From positions 7,966,501 to 8,030,500 of the forward strand of contig NZ_CP089391.1 in assembly GCF_027594865.1 (NCBI RefSeq): DNA of 64,000 nt, in the 5' to 3' direction. This DNA comes from Bradyrhizobium xenonodulans (GTDB lineage Bacteria; Pseudomonadota; Alphaproteobacteria; Rhizobiales; Xanthobacteraceae). Position 1 is the first letter of the stretch. Every line of letters starts with the position of its first letter. The position numbers and the translations under genes are program-made. This document shows, in pieces, positions 8,273 to 16,403 of the stretch. The notes under the pieces are model-generated. The model saw only the letters and a program-made list of their open reading frames with translations, did not search any database and was not told the DNA's origin.

Positions 8273-8281
8273 GCGCGGATT

Positions 8282-9019
8282 TCAGGGAGTGATGATTCTG
8301 TGGCGGATCGCGATCGCGACCGCATGCGTCCGGTTGACGGCACCGAGCTTGCGCGCGGCAGTTGCAAGATGTTCTTCGGCTGTGCGCTGCGTAATATGCA
8401 GGATCTCGCCGATTTCCCAGGCCGACTTCCCCTGCGAGGCCCAGGCGAGCACCTCGCGCTCGCGCGGGGTAAGGCGCATCGATGGATGTTGCGTCGGCTC
8501 CAGCAGGCGGCGAATGTGATCGAAGCCGTACATCCCGATCAGGTGCAACGCCGGCTTGCTGCGCGCATTGAGATCGAGATGAACGCCACCGAGGGAGACG
8601 CCGGCCTCGTAGCCGGTCAAGCCATGGATCGGCACGACGAAGCCGCGCGACATGCGGAAATCGGCAGCGCGCCGCATCACCTCCACCGCGCCCGGCTCCA
8701 ACTCCGGATCATACGGCGCCTCGGACCACTCGAAAGGGTTCACCGTCTGCCGGCATTTGCGGATCACGGGATCGACACGGTCGTAGCTCTTCTGGGTGTA
8801 GAGGCTGAACCACTCCGCCGGCCACTTCTTGGCCAGCACCATCTGGGAAAAGCGCTGATCGGGATTCGGCAAGCCCGTGACGATGATGTGTTCAAAACCG
8901 TACCGGCCGAACGCGGTTGCAAGCGCGTCCATGGCGTCCGGAACCTTGGTATAGGCTCCCAACCCTTCGATGAAGTCGAGCGCCTCGCGGCCATAATCTA
9001 CGGCATCTACGGCGGACAT
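8282..9019 (-). CDS. bjaR: LuxR-family acyl-HSL receptor, BjaR type
   Basis: 245-residue quorum-sensing transcription factor. The N-terminal autoinducer-binding domain shows the conserved W/Y/D/P/W pattern (W in KKWPAEWFSLY, YDRVDPVIRKC, PFEW). The C-terminal LuxR helix-turn-helix is LTPREREVLAWASQGKSAWEIGEIL followed by TAEEHLATAARKLGAVNRTHAVA. An upstream in-frame start at 9076 exists, but the ATG at 9019 has AGGAA at proper spacing and a better N-terminus (MSAVDAVDY). It is upstream of and parallel to bjaI, its likely ligand source and target. Confidence 0.9.
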   Translation of the reverse strand: MSAVDAVDYGREALDFIEGLGAYTKVPDAMDALATAFGRYGFEHIIVTGLPNPDQRFSQMVLAKKWPAEWFSLYTQKSYDRVDPVIRKCRQTVNPFEWSEAPYDPELEPGAVEVMRRAADFRMSRGFVVPIHGLTGYEAGVSLGGVHLDLNARSKPALHLIGMYGFDHIRRLLEPTQHPSMRLTPREREVLAWASQGKSAWEIGEILHITQRTAEEHLATAARKLGAVNRTHAVAIAIRHRIITP

Positions 9020-9185
9020 CGGTGCGTTTCCTGACCCTTGCCCTTCCCTATAGCACGTCTTTGGGGACTGCCTCAATTCACTGCGGCCGTAGTTTCCCGG
9101 TGCTCATCTGCTTCGAAGATTTAAACTACTTGTGGCAGAATTGACGTCAAGATACACCTGAGGCGTCCGAAGCGGGAAAACCACG

Positions 9186-9362
9186 ATGGAAGACGAGGAC
9201 ATTGCCCTCAACAGCGTGCTCGGCCTGGAATTGAACCGCGTGTTTTTCGCCGTCCGCGAAACGGCAAACAAGCAGAAGATCATCGAGTTCGCGCGCGAGG
9301 TGTTGCAAAGCGAGCGCGCGGAGCTGACCGACAGCGTTTTACCCGAGGGCCCGGCGAGCTAG
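9186..9362 (+). CDS. Small hypothetical protein, 58 residues
   Basis: Short frame divergent from bjaR: MEDEDIALNS, then LELNRVFFAVRETANKQKIIE, then an amphipathic helix (FAREVLQSERAEL) and a Pro/Gly tail. Third-position GC is strong and the start follows GGGAAAA at about 5 bases. No signal peptide, no Cys, acidic overall. No family recognised. The composition and spacing make it more likely real than chance, but the evidence is limited to coding bias. Confidence 0.45.
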   Translation: MEDEDIALNSVLGLELNRVFFAVRETANKQKIIEFAREVLQSERAELTDSVLPEGPAS

Positions 9363-9468
9363 TCAACGCGGTTGCAGCAAACGACGCCGATGCAAGATCG
9401 CGCGACGCCGCCCGTCCATTCGAATGCGCCGATTTTAGTCGAAACACTCTGATAGCGAAGTTGCCTTT

Positions 9469-9620
9469 CCTTCTCCCCTTGTGGGAGAAGGTGGCGCGAA
9501 GCGCCGGATGAGGGGTTCTCTCCGCGCACTCACTGCGGCAGGATCACTCGCGGAGAGAACCCCTCACCCGTCTCGCCGCTACGCGGCGAGCCACCCTCTC
9601 CCGCAAGGGGAGAGGGAAGG
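9469..9620. repeat. Palindromic intergenic repeat, family A (copy 1)
   Basis: About 150-bp imperfect dyad: outer arms CCTTCTCCCCTTGTGGGAGA and CTCTCCCGCAAGGGGAGAGG, inner arms GAGGGGTTCTCTCCGCG and CGCGGAGAGAACCCCTC. The same outer modules recur at 38.0, 44.2, 44.4, 53.0 and 55.6 kb and, as a short hairpin, at 19.3 kb. It fills the 309-bp gap before the LysR gene; no gene is seen here. Confidence 0.85.
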
Positions 9621-9671
9621 CGGCGCCGCCACGATCCTCTTTCGGATGCCAAAGATTCGGATGCCAAGAGC

Positions 9672-10610
9672 ATGATGACGCTGCGCCAGGTTGAAGTGAT
9701 CCGTGCCGTGATGGTGACGGGCACCATTGGCGGTGCGGCGAAGCTGCTCAACGTCTCGGCGCCGGGGATCAGCCGCCTCGTCAAATACACCGAGCGCTCG
9801 CTCGGCATTCGTTTCTTCCAGCGCCAGAACGGGCGCTACTTCCCGACGCCGGAAGCCGAGAACATCTTCGAGCAGATCAACGGCGTCTACAAGAAGGTCG
9901 ACGATCTCTCCGAACTCATCTCCAAGATCGGCCGCGGCGGCTTGTCGGAGCTGCGCATCGGCTCGGTGCCGAGCATCTCGCAGGTGATGGTGCCGCGCGC
10001 GATCGAGCGCGTCCGCCGCCGCTATCCCGACCTCGGCATCGACATCAACATCCTCAAGCTCGAGGAAGCGATCGACTATCTCCTGCTCGGCCGCGGCGAG
10101 TGCGTGGCCATGAGCTACCGGCTCGAGCATTCTGGGCTCGACTTCATGCCGCTCGCCTCGGGCGAGCTCTATTGCATCGTGCCGCCCGGCCACGAGCTTG
10201 CCGGCCGCAAGCAGGTCTCCGCCGCCGAGATCACCCGCTACCCGCTGATCGGCATCGACCCCAACGATCCCTACGGCCGGATCATGGCCGAGATCTTCGC
10301 GCGCAACCGGCTCGACTACAACATCACCATCCGCGCGCGCTTCGGCACCACGGTCTGCGCGCTGGTGAAGGCGGGGCTCGGCATCGCCATCATCGACCAG
10401 TTCACGGTGGCCCATGGCGGCTATCCCGGCATCGAGCTGTTGAAGATCGCCGAGCCGACGCGGTTCGACACCTACATCGCGGTCAAGCGCGGCGCGCCGC
10501 TGTCGCTGCATGTCGAGTATTTCATCGAGTCCCTCCGCGCCGAGATGCGCGCGGTCGAGCCGTCCCGCGGCAACGGCAAGGCCGCCCCGGCGCGCGGGCG
10601 AAAGAAATAA
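9672..10610 (+). CDS. LysR-family regulator of the shikimate/quinate operon
   Basis: 312-residue LysR-type regulator. The N-terminal winged helix (MTLRQVEVIRAVMVTGTIGGAAKLLNVSAPGISRLVKYTERSLG) is followed by a two-lobed periplasmic-binding-like effector domain (residues ~95-300) and a basic tail (GKAAPARGRKK). AAGAG precedes the ATG; a second ATG follows directly. It lies 144 bp upstream of, and parallel to, the dehydrogenase-transporter-quiC operon, so it probably senses an operon substrate or intermediate such as shikimate, quinate or 3-dehydroshikimate. Family certain; effector inferred. Confidence 0.9.
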   Translation: MMTLRQVEVIRAVMVTGTIGGAAKLLNVSAPGISRLVKYTERSLGIRFFQRQNGRYFPTPEAENIFEQINGVYKKVDDLSELISKIGRGGLSELRIGSVPSISQVMVPRAIERVRRRYPDLGIDINILKLEEAIDYLLLGRGECVAMSYRLEHSGLDFMPLASGELYCIVPPGHELAGRKQVSAAEITRYPLIGIDPNDPYGRIMAEIFARNRLDYNITIRARFGTTVCALVKAGLGIAIIDQFTVAHGGYPGIELLKIAEPTRFDTYIAVKRGAPLSLHVEYFIESLRAEMRAVEPSRGNGKAAPARGRKK

Positions 10611-10612
10611 CA

Positions 10613-10652
10613 TTATGTTAGGTTTGCCGGATAAATGGGTAATTGTGTTAGG
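10613..10652. promoter_or_regulatory. Candidate LysR operator upstream of the operon
   Basis: The 144-bp gap contains two GTTAGG copies exactly 30 bp apart (10617-10622, 10647-10652) and TTAT/ATAA ends (10613-10616, 10631-10634) with the T-N11-A character of LysR boxes. It is AT-richer than its surroundings. Binding is inferred. Confidence 0.35.
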
Positions 10653-10754
10653 CGGGGGAAAGGCTATCGTCCCTCCTGGAAACCCTCTTGGAATTGCGCG
10701 GATTTCTCCGCTAATGGCCGGGACCGAACGCTCCCAACGAGACGATAGCCAACC

Positions 10755-11633
10755 ATGTCCAAGCGCGGATACGCCGCCAGCAAGAAGCTTCTCACCGGCC
10801 TGATCGGCGCGCCGATCGCGCATTCCGCGTCCCCCGCCATGCACGAGCGCGCCGCCGAGGCGCTCGGCCTGCGCGGCCATTACCAGCTCATCGAGGTCGC
10901 CGGCGCCGATGCGGCCGGGCTCCGCATGATGCTCGAGGGCGTGCGGCGGCTCGGCTTTGCCGGCGTCAACGTGACTTACCCCTACAAGGAAGCGGTGGTG
11001 CCGCTGCTCGACGCGCTGGCGCCGGCCGCCGCCGCGATGGGCGCGGTCAACACCGTCGTCGTCAGGGATGGCCGCCTGACCGGCCACAACACCGACACGA
11101 CCGGCTTTGCCCGCGCGGTAGCGCCGCTGCTGGCACCGTCCGGCAACGCAATCGCCGTGATCGGCTCCGGCGGCGTCGGCAAGGCCATCGCATTTGCGCT
11201 GGCGAGCCTGGACGTGGCCGACATCCGCATTTTCGACAGCGAGCCGGCGCGCGCCGAAACGCTCGCTTCGCTGCTGGCGAAGCAAGGCGGCGCGAGGGTG
11301 GCGCGAAGCGTCGAGGATGCGCTCGACGGCGCAACGGGCCTCATCAATGGCACGCCGGTCGGCATGCTGCCGAACCGTGACACCCCGGTCGCACCCTCGC
11401 TGCTGCGCGAAAACCTGTGGGTCGCCGACGCCGTGTATTCGCCCCTGATCACGCCGCTGCTGGCGGCGGCCAAAGCCAAGGGCGCGCGGATCATGACCGG
11501 GCGCGAGCTTGCGATCTATCAGGCCGCCGATGCCTTCGAGCTGTTCACGGGCCTTGCCCCATCGACCGAGGTCATGGGAGAGGCTTTCGACGAGGTGATG
11601 GCGGCACGAAGTTCGACCTATCACGCAGCGTAA
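10755..11633 (+). CDS. Shikimate/quinate dehydrogenase, catabolic AroE/YdiB family
   Basis: 292-residue NAD(P)-dependent dehydrogenase. The substrate domain has GAPIAHSASPAMH and NVTYPYKE with the catalytic Lys; the second catalytic Asp is in HNTDTTGF. The nucleotide-binding loop is IGSGGVGKA and the C-terminus has the GRELAIYQAADAFELFTG segment. It is first in an operon with a transporter and a 3-dehydroshikimate dehydratase, not with aromatic biosynthesis genes, so a catabolic role (shikimate to 3-dehydroshikimate, or quinate to 3-dehydroquinate) is more likely than AroE. Cofactor preference cannot be called from sequence. Confidence 0.85.
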   Translation: MSKRGYAASKKLLTGLIGAPIAHSASPAMHERAAEALGLRGHYQLIEVAGADAAGLRMMLEGVRRLGFAGVNVTYPYKEAVVPLLDALAPAAAAMGAVNTVVVRDGRLTGHNTDTTGFARAVAPLLAPSGNAIAVIGSGGVGKAIAFALASLDVADIRIFDSEPARAETLASLLAKQGGARVARSVEDALDGATGLINGTPVGMLPNRDTPVAPSLLRENLWVADAVYSPLITPLLAAAKAKGARIMTGRELAIYQAADAFELFTGLAPSTEVMGEAFDEVMAARSSTYHAA

Positions 11634-11690
11634 CTGAAGCGGCCGGATACAAGGCCGCGGACAACATCAACGAAAACGGGAGGAGAGACC

Positions 11691-12821
11691 ATGAAATCGA
11701 CTATTCTGGCAGGCGCCCTGCTTGCCCTCGCGACTGCAACCAGTGTCCACGCCCAGGCGATCAAGCTCGCCGACGTCGCCGAACTGTCGGGCGGCGGCGC
11801 CACCGTCGGCACCAACTGGAAGAACGGCATCGACCTCGCGATCGAGGAGATCAATGCCAAGGGCGGCGTGCTCGGCCGCAAGCTCGAGGTCACCCACGCC
11901 GACTCGCAGTCCAACCCCGGCGTTGCCCGTGCCCAGGTGCAGAAGGCACTCGACGCCGAGCCCTATGTGCTGCTCGGGCCCGGCTATTCCGGTTCGGTGA
12001 AAGTGACGGCGCCGCTCGCGGCGGAGGCCGGCATCGCGCAGATCATGGGCGGCGAAGCCGCCGAGCTGACTCAGGCCGGCAACAAGTTCTTGTTCCGCAC
12101 TTCGTTCGGCCAGCAATCCTCGATGCCGAAAGTGGCAAAGTACATCCACGACGAGATGAAGGCGAAGACGGTCGCGGTGGTCTGGGTCAACAACGATTTC
12201 GGCCGCGGCGGCCGCGACGTCGTCGTCAAGGAACTCGACCGGCTCGGCTCCAAGGTCGTCGCCGACCTCTCGACCGAAGCGGGACAGGCCGATTTCGCCG
12301 CCGACGTCGGCAAGATCAAGGCCGCCAATCCCGATGCCGTGTTCGTCTATCTCAACGAGGAAGAGAGCGCGCGCATCCTCAAGGAGCTGAAGCGCCAGGG
12401 CGTCACCGCCCCATTGATGGGCGAGACCACGCTGATCGGCCAGAAGGTGATCGAGCTCGCCGGCGATGCCGCCAACGGCGCGCGCGGCCATGTCGGCCTC
12501 ACCACGGACGCGCCGGTCGACCTGATCAAGGCGTTCCGCGAGAAGTTTTCGAAGAAGTACAATTACGTGCCCGATCATAACGGCCTGAAGGGCTATCTCG
12601 CCGTCTACATGGTGAAGGCCACCACAGAGAAGATGGGCAAGGTCGACGCGAAGAAATTCGCCGACACGCTGCATGGCCTCACCATCAAGGCCGCGGACGA
12701 GCCGGGCATCTTGATGGATGTTACCTTCAGCGACACCGGCGACATCGACCGCCAGAGCTTCCTGGTCGAGGTGGTCGAAGGCAAGCAGGTCGTGAAGCAG
12801 GTGCTGCCGAAGGTGAAGTGA
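11691..12821 (+). CDS. Liv-type periplasmic binding protein of the shikimate/quinate operon
   Basis: 376-residue type I periplasmic binding protein. A signal peptide ends at HAQA (~residue 22), followed by IKLADVAELSGGGATVGTNW, the typical first strand and ligand loop of LivK-like proteins, and INAKGGVLGRKLEV. An excellent ribosome-binding site (GGGAGGAGAG) precedes the ATG. It delivers substrate to the LivHMGF permease encoded just downstream; operon context points to an aromatic-precursor ligand (shikimate, quinate or protocatechuate) rather than an amino acid. Ligand is inferred. Confidence 0.9.
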   Translation: MKSTILAGALLALATATSVHAQAIKLADVAELSGGGATVGTNWKNGIDLAIEEINAKGGVLGRKLEVTHADSQSNPGVARAQVQKALDAEPYVLLGPGYSGSVKVTAPLAAEAGIAQIMGGEAAELTQAGNKFLFRTSFGQQSSMPKVAKYIHDEMKAKTVAVVWVNNDFGRGGRDVVVKELDRLGSKVVADLSTEAGQADFAADVGKIKAANPDAVFVYLNEEESARILKELKRQGVTAPLMGETTLIGQKVIELAGDAANGARGHVGLTTDAPVDLIKAFREKFSKKYNYVPDHNGLKGYLAVYMVKATTEKMGKVDAKKFADTLHGLTIKAADEPGILMDVTFSDTGDIDRQSFLVEVVEGKQVVKQVLPKVK

Positions 12822-12841
12822 GATAGAGCGGAGCAAGCGCC

Positions 12842-12976
12842 TCGTCCTTCGAGACGACCGCTTCCAGCGGTCTCCTCAGGATGAGGCTGAACTCGCTGCG
12901 GAGCGCATGGTCCTGCAGCCGCGCACTCCGCCCTCATCCTGAGGGCCCGCCAAAGGCGGGCGTCTCGAAGGATGTG
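12842..12976. repeat. Palindromic repeat, family C, between binding protein and permease genes
   Basis: Arms CGTCCTTCGAGACG ... CTCCTCAGGATGAGG and CCCTCATCCTGAGG ... CGTCTCGAAGGATG form a ~135-bp dyad with internal GGCCC/GGGCC hairpins. A half copy recurs at 59077-59119. It lies inside an operon, where it could stabilise or terminate part of the upstream message. Confidence 0.85.
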
Positions 12977-13044
12977 TCACGAGGATGCTGTCGCCAGTGC
13001 GGTTGCTTGCCGCAGGCGGGGGAGAGGGACCGAAAGAGGGGAAA

Positions 13045-13920
13045 ATGTCCAATCTGTTCGATCTTCTGGTCGCGGGACTGGCCACCGGCGCGATCTATGC
13101 GCTGGTTGCGGTCGGCTTCACGCTGCTGTGGCAGACCTCGCAGACCATCAATTTCGCGCAAGGCGAGTTCGTGATGCTGCCGGCATTCCTGATGCTGGCG
13201 GCGATGCATGCCGGCGCGCCGTTCTGGCTCGCGATCATCCTCGGCATCCTGCTCTCGATGATCCTGCTCGGCCTCGCCTTCAAGCTGCTGCTGGTCGATC
13301 CGATGATGCGCCACGGCGTGCTGCCGCTGGCCATCGCCACCATGGCGCTCGCGATCGGCATCAAGGAATCCGTCAAGCAGTTCTTCAGTGCCGAGGCCTC
13401 GCCGTTCCCGTCGATCGTGCCGACCGGCGACATCTCCATCCTCGGCCACGCCGTGTCGCTGCAGAGCATCGGCGTTCTCGTCGTCGCCATTGTTGCCGTG
13501 TTCGGCCTGACCGCGCTGCTGAACCGCACCTCGCTGGGCCACCAGATGCAGGCGGCGGCGCAGAATCCGACGGTGGCGCGCATCATCGGCGTGCCGGTCG
13601 AGCGGATGATCCTGCTGACCTTCCTGATCAACGCCTTCCTGGTCGCGCTGGCCTCGCTGCTGATCACGCCGATCTATCTCGCAAAATTCTCCTCCGGCGA
13701 GGTGCTGGGCCAGGCGGCCTTCATCGCCGCGATCGTCGGCGGCTTCAACCAGGTGCGCGGCGCGATCGCGGGCGGCCTCCTGATCGGCGTGCTCGACAAC
13801 CTCGCGGCGGCCTATGTCTCGACGCAGTACCGCGCCGCCGTGCCGATGATCTTCCTGATCGCCGTCATCCTGTTCCGGCCGCAAGGATTAATGGGCCGCG
13901 CCGAGGAGCGCACCGTATGA
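13045..13920 (+). CDS. livH: Liv-type ABC permease LivH (shikimate/quinate operon)
   Basis: 291-residue membrane permease. The first segment (LVAGLATGAIYALVAVGFTLLW) and QTSQTINFAQGEFVMLPAF are the LivH signature; the coupling-loop region is AAAQNPTVARIIGVPVERMIL. The frame extends 60 bp upstream, but the ATG at 13045 follows AGAGGGG and starts at a typical MSNLFDLL. It overlaps livM by 4 bp (ATGA). Confidence 0.94.
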   Translation: MSNLFDLLVAGLATGAIYALVAVGFTLLWQTSQTINFAQGEFVMLPAFLMLAAMHAGAPFWLAIILGILLSMILLGLAFKLLLVDPMMRHGVLPLAIATMALAIGIKESVKQFFSAEASPFPSIVPTGDISILGHAVSLQSIGVLVVAIVAVFGLTALLNRTSLGHQMQAAAQNPTVARIIGVPVERMILLTFLINAFLVALASLLITPIYLAKFSSGEVLGQAAFIAAIVGGFNQVRGAIAGGLLIGVLDNLAAAYVSTQYRAAVPMIFLIAVILFRPQGLMGRAEERTV

Positions 13921-14915
13921 GCGGCTTCGCCAAACCGTTGAAGATCGCGCTCGGCCTCGCCGTCATCGCCGGCCTGATCATCGTTCCCATGAACTTCAAC
14001 CGCTACGGCCTGTTCATCCTGAGCCAGTGGGCGGTGATGAGCATCGCCGCGATGGGGCTGAACCTCACACTCGGCTATGCCGGGCAGGTGTCGCTGGCAC
14101 AGGGCGCCTTCGTCGGTATCGGCGCCTATGCGGCCGCGATCATGACGACCCATGGCTGGCCGCTGCCGGCGGCGATCGTCGTCGCCATCATGTTGAGCTT
14201 CGCGGTGGGCTGGGTGCTCGGCTATCCCGCGCTGCGCGTGCAGCACCATTATCTCGCCTTCGTCACGCTGGCTTTCTCGACCCTCGCGTTCCTCGTATTC
14301 CGCAACGAAAGTTGGCTCACCGGCGGCATCTACGGCATCTCCAACATTCCGCGTCCGCACTTTTTCGGGATCGCCACCAACAAGCCGCTGCCGTTCTACT
14401 ATGTCTGCCTCGGCTCGCTCGCGATCGTGTCGCTGGCGGTATGGTGGCTGATCCGCTCGCCCTGGGGCCGCGCCTTCATGGCGCTGCGCGAAAATCCGCT
14501 ACGCGCGCAATCGCTCGGCGTCGACACCCGCCGCTACACGCTGATGGCGTTTGCGATCGGCTCGGCGCTCGGCGGCGTCGCCGGCGCGCTCTATGCACCG
14601 CTGACGCAATATATCGATCCCGTGCCGTTCAACCTGTCGCTCTCGCTCGACCTCCTGATGATGGTGATCGTCGGCGGCGCCGGCTTCTATTTCGGCCCCT
14701 TCCTGGGGGCGATGATCGCGGTGCTGCTGCCGGAATGGCTGCGCTTCACCGAAGGCTATTACCTGATGATCTACGCGGTCGCGGTGATGGGGCTGCTGAT
14801 CTGGTCGCCGACCGGCATTCTGGGAATCCTCGACCGCTATCTCGCCGAGCGCCGCACCAAGGCGGCTTCCGCCCTGCGCGCCGTCGCGAAGTCCCGGCTG
14901 GAGACGGCGCAATGA
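13917..14915 (+). CDS. livM: Liv-type ABC permease LivM (shikimate/quinate operon)
   Basis: 332-residue permease with about nine hydrophobic segments, including NLTLGYAGQVSLAQGAFVGIG and the coupling loop LRENPLRAQSLGVDTRRYTL. It begins at an ATGA overlap with livH and ends at an ATGA overlap with livG. A 647-residue frame in this reading phase runs on from further upstream through livH; it is the out-of-phase shadow of livH and not part of this protein. Confidence 0.94.
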   Translation: MSGFAKPLKIALGLAVIAGLIIVPMNFNRYGLFILSQWAVMSIAAMGLNLTLGYAGQVSLAQGAFVGIGAYAAAIMTTHGWPLPAAIVVAIMLSFAVGWVLGYPALRVQHHYLAFVTLAFSTLAFLVFRNESWLTGGIYGISNIPRPHFFGIATNKPLPFYYVCLGSLAIVSLAVWWLIRSPWGRAFMALRENPLRAQSLGVDTRRYTLMAFAIGSALGGVAGALYAPLTQYIDPVPFNLSLSLDLLMMVIVGGAGFYFGPFLGAMIAVLLPEWLRFTEGYYLMIYAVAVMGLLIWSPTGILGILDRYLAERRTKAASALRAVAKSRLETAQ

Positions 14916-15655
14916 GTGCGGTTCTCGAAGTCACCGACATCAAGAAGAACTTTGGCGGCATCAGCGCGGTCGACGGGGTCTCGTTCGACGTCCGCGAGGG
15001 TGAGATCCTCGGCCTGATCGGCCCGAACGGTTGCGGCAAGTCGACTTTGTTCAACTGCATCCTCGGCCAGCTCACGCCGTCAGACGGCGAGGTCAAGCTC
15101 GACGGCAAGGTCGTCACCGGCCTGCGGCCCGCTGAGCTCAACAAGCTCGGCGTCAGCCGTACCTTCCAGCTTCTACAGGTGTTTCCGAAGCTCTCGGTGC
15201 GCGAAAACCTGATCCTCGCGGGACAGGAGCACCAGGGCAACATGGCTTCGCGCCTGGTCGGCCGCTCCGACGCCGGGCTGACGGAGGCCGCCAACCAGAT
15301 GATCGGCTTCTTCAAGCTCGACCATCTCGCGGCAGAACCAGCCGGCGGTCTCTCCTACGGGCAGCAGAAGCTGCTCGACGCCGCCATGGCCTTCATGGGC
15401 GGCCCGCGCCTGGTGCTGCTCGACGAGCCCGCCGGCGGCGTCAACCCGTCGATGCTGGCGGACCTGAAGGACCGTCTGGTCGCGATCAACCGCGAGAAGA
15501 ACGCGACCTTCGTCGTGATCGAGCACAACATGGAATTCGTGATGTCGCTGTGCTCGCGCGTGATGGTGATGGCGGAAGGCAAGGTGCTGGCGATGGGGCG
15601 ACCGGACGAGGTCCGGAAAGACCCCGCCGTGATCGAAGCCTATCTGGGGCATTGA
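14912..15655 (+). CDS. livG: Liv-type ABC ATPase LivG (shikimate/quinate operon)
   Basis: 247-residue ATPase. Walker A GPNGCGKSTL, signature LSYGQQKLLDAAMA, Walker B LVLLDEPAGGVNP, switch His in VVIEHNMEFV. It starts by ATGA overlap with livM; livF follows after 10 bases with its own GGAGG. Confidence 0.95.
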   Translation: MSAVLEVTDIKKNFGGISAVDGVSFDVREGEILGLIGPNGCGKSTLFNCILGQLTPSDGEVKLDGKVVTGLRPAELNKLGVSRTFQLLQVFPKLSVRENLILAGQEHQGNMASRLVGRSDAGLTEAANQMIGFFKLDHLAAEPAGGLSYGQQKLLDAAMAFMGGPRLVLLDEPAGGVNPSMLADLKDRLVAINREKNATFVVIEHNMEFVMSLCSRVMVMAEGKVLAMGRPDEVRKDPAVIEAYLGH

Positions 15656-15665
15656 GGAGGCGACC

Positions 15666-16403
15666 ATGAGCGACCCGATCCTCTCGGTTCACAATCTCGT
15701 CGGCGGCTACGGCAAGATGACGATCCTGAACGGCACGACCTTCGCCGTGCCGCAGGCCACGATCACGACCATCATCGGCCCGAACGGTGCCGGCAAGTCC
15801 ACCGTGTTCAAGGCGATCTTCGGCTTGCTCAAGCTGCGCGAGGGCAAGATCAGCTTTGCGGGTCGCGATGTCACCAATTTGAGCCAGCGCGCACTGCTCA
15901 ATGCCGGCATCTGCTACGTCCCGCAGGGCCGCAACATCTTTCCCGAACTGTCGGTGCGTCACAATATCGAACTCGGCGGCGTTTCCGCGGACAAGGGCAT
16001 CGACCTGCCCAAGCGGATCGAGGCCGCGCTCGACCTGTTCCCGGCGCTGCGGCGGAAGTCGACGCAGCAGGCTTCGACGCTTTCGGGCGGCGAGCAGAAG
16101 CAGCTCGAGATCGCCCGTTCGCTGCTGCTCGAGCCAAAGCTCGTGCTGATCGACGAGCCCTCGATCGGCCTGTCGCCGATGATGGTGCAGCAGACCTTCG
16201 ACATCCTCAAGAGCCTGCGCGACCGCGGCGTCACCATCCTGATGATCGAGCAGAACGCGCGCTCGGCGCTGGAGATTTCCGACATCGGCATCGTGCTCGA
16301 GCTCGGCCAGACCCGCATGGTCGACGGTGCGAAGCAAATCCTGAACGATCCGCGGATCGGGCAGCTCTTCCTCGGCGGCGCCATGGAGGAGAGTGCGGCA
16401 TGA
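15666..16403 (+). CDS. livF: Liv-type ABC ATPase LivF (shikimate/quinate operon)
   Basis: 245-residue ATPase. Walker A GPNGAGKSTV, signature LSGGEQKQLEIARSL, Walker B LVLIDEPSIGLSP. GAGGAG precedes the ATG. It ends by ATGA overlap with the following oxidoreductase gene, tying catabolism and uptake in one transcript. Confidence 0.95.
   Translation: MSDPILSVHNLVGGYGKMTILNGTTFAVPQATITTIIGPNGAGKSTVFKAIFGLLKLREGKISFAGRDVTNLSQRALLNAGICYVPQGRNIFPELSVRHNIELGGVSADKGIDLPKRIEAALDLFPALRRKSTQQASTLSGGEQKQLEIARSLLLEPKLVLIDEPSIGLSPMMVQQTFDILKSLRDRGVTILMIEQNARSALEISDIGIVLELGQTRMVDGAKQILNDPRIGQLFLGGAMEESAA

Noticed and set aside
9579..11624. 681-residue open frame on the minus strand
   Set aside because: It spans a palindromic repeat, the LysR gene and the dehydrogenase gene, both strongly supported on the other strand; the product is low-complexity and unrecognisable.
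12972..14915. 647-residue single protein covering livH and livM
   Set aside because: The first half is an out-of-phase Arg/Gly/Ala-rich shadow of livH; livM proper starts at the ATGA overlap at 13917.
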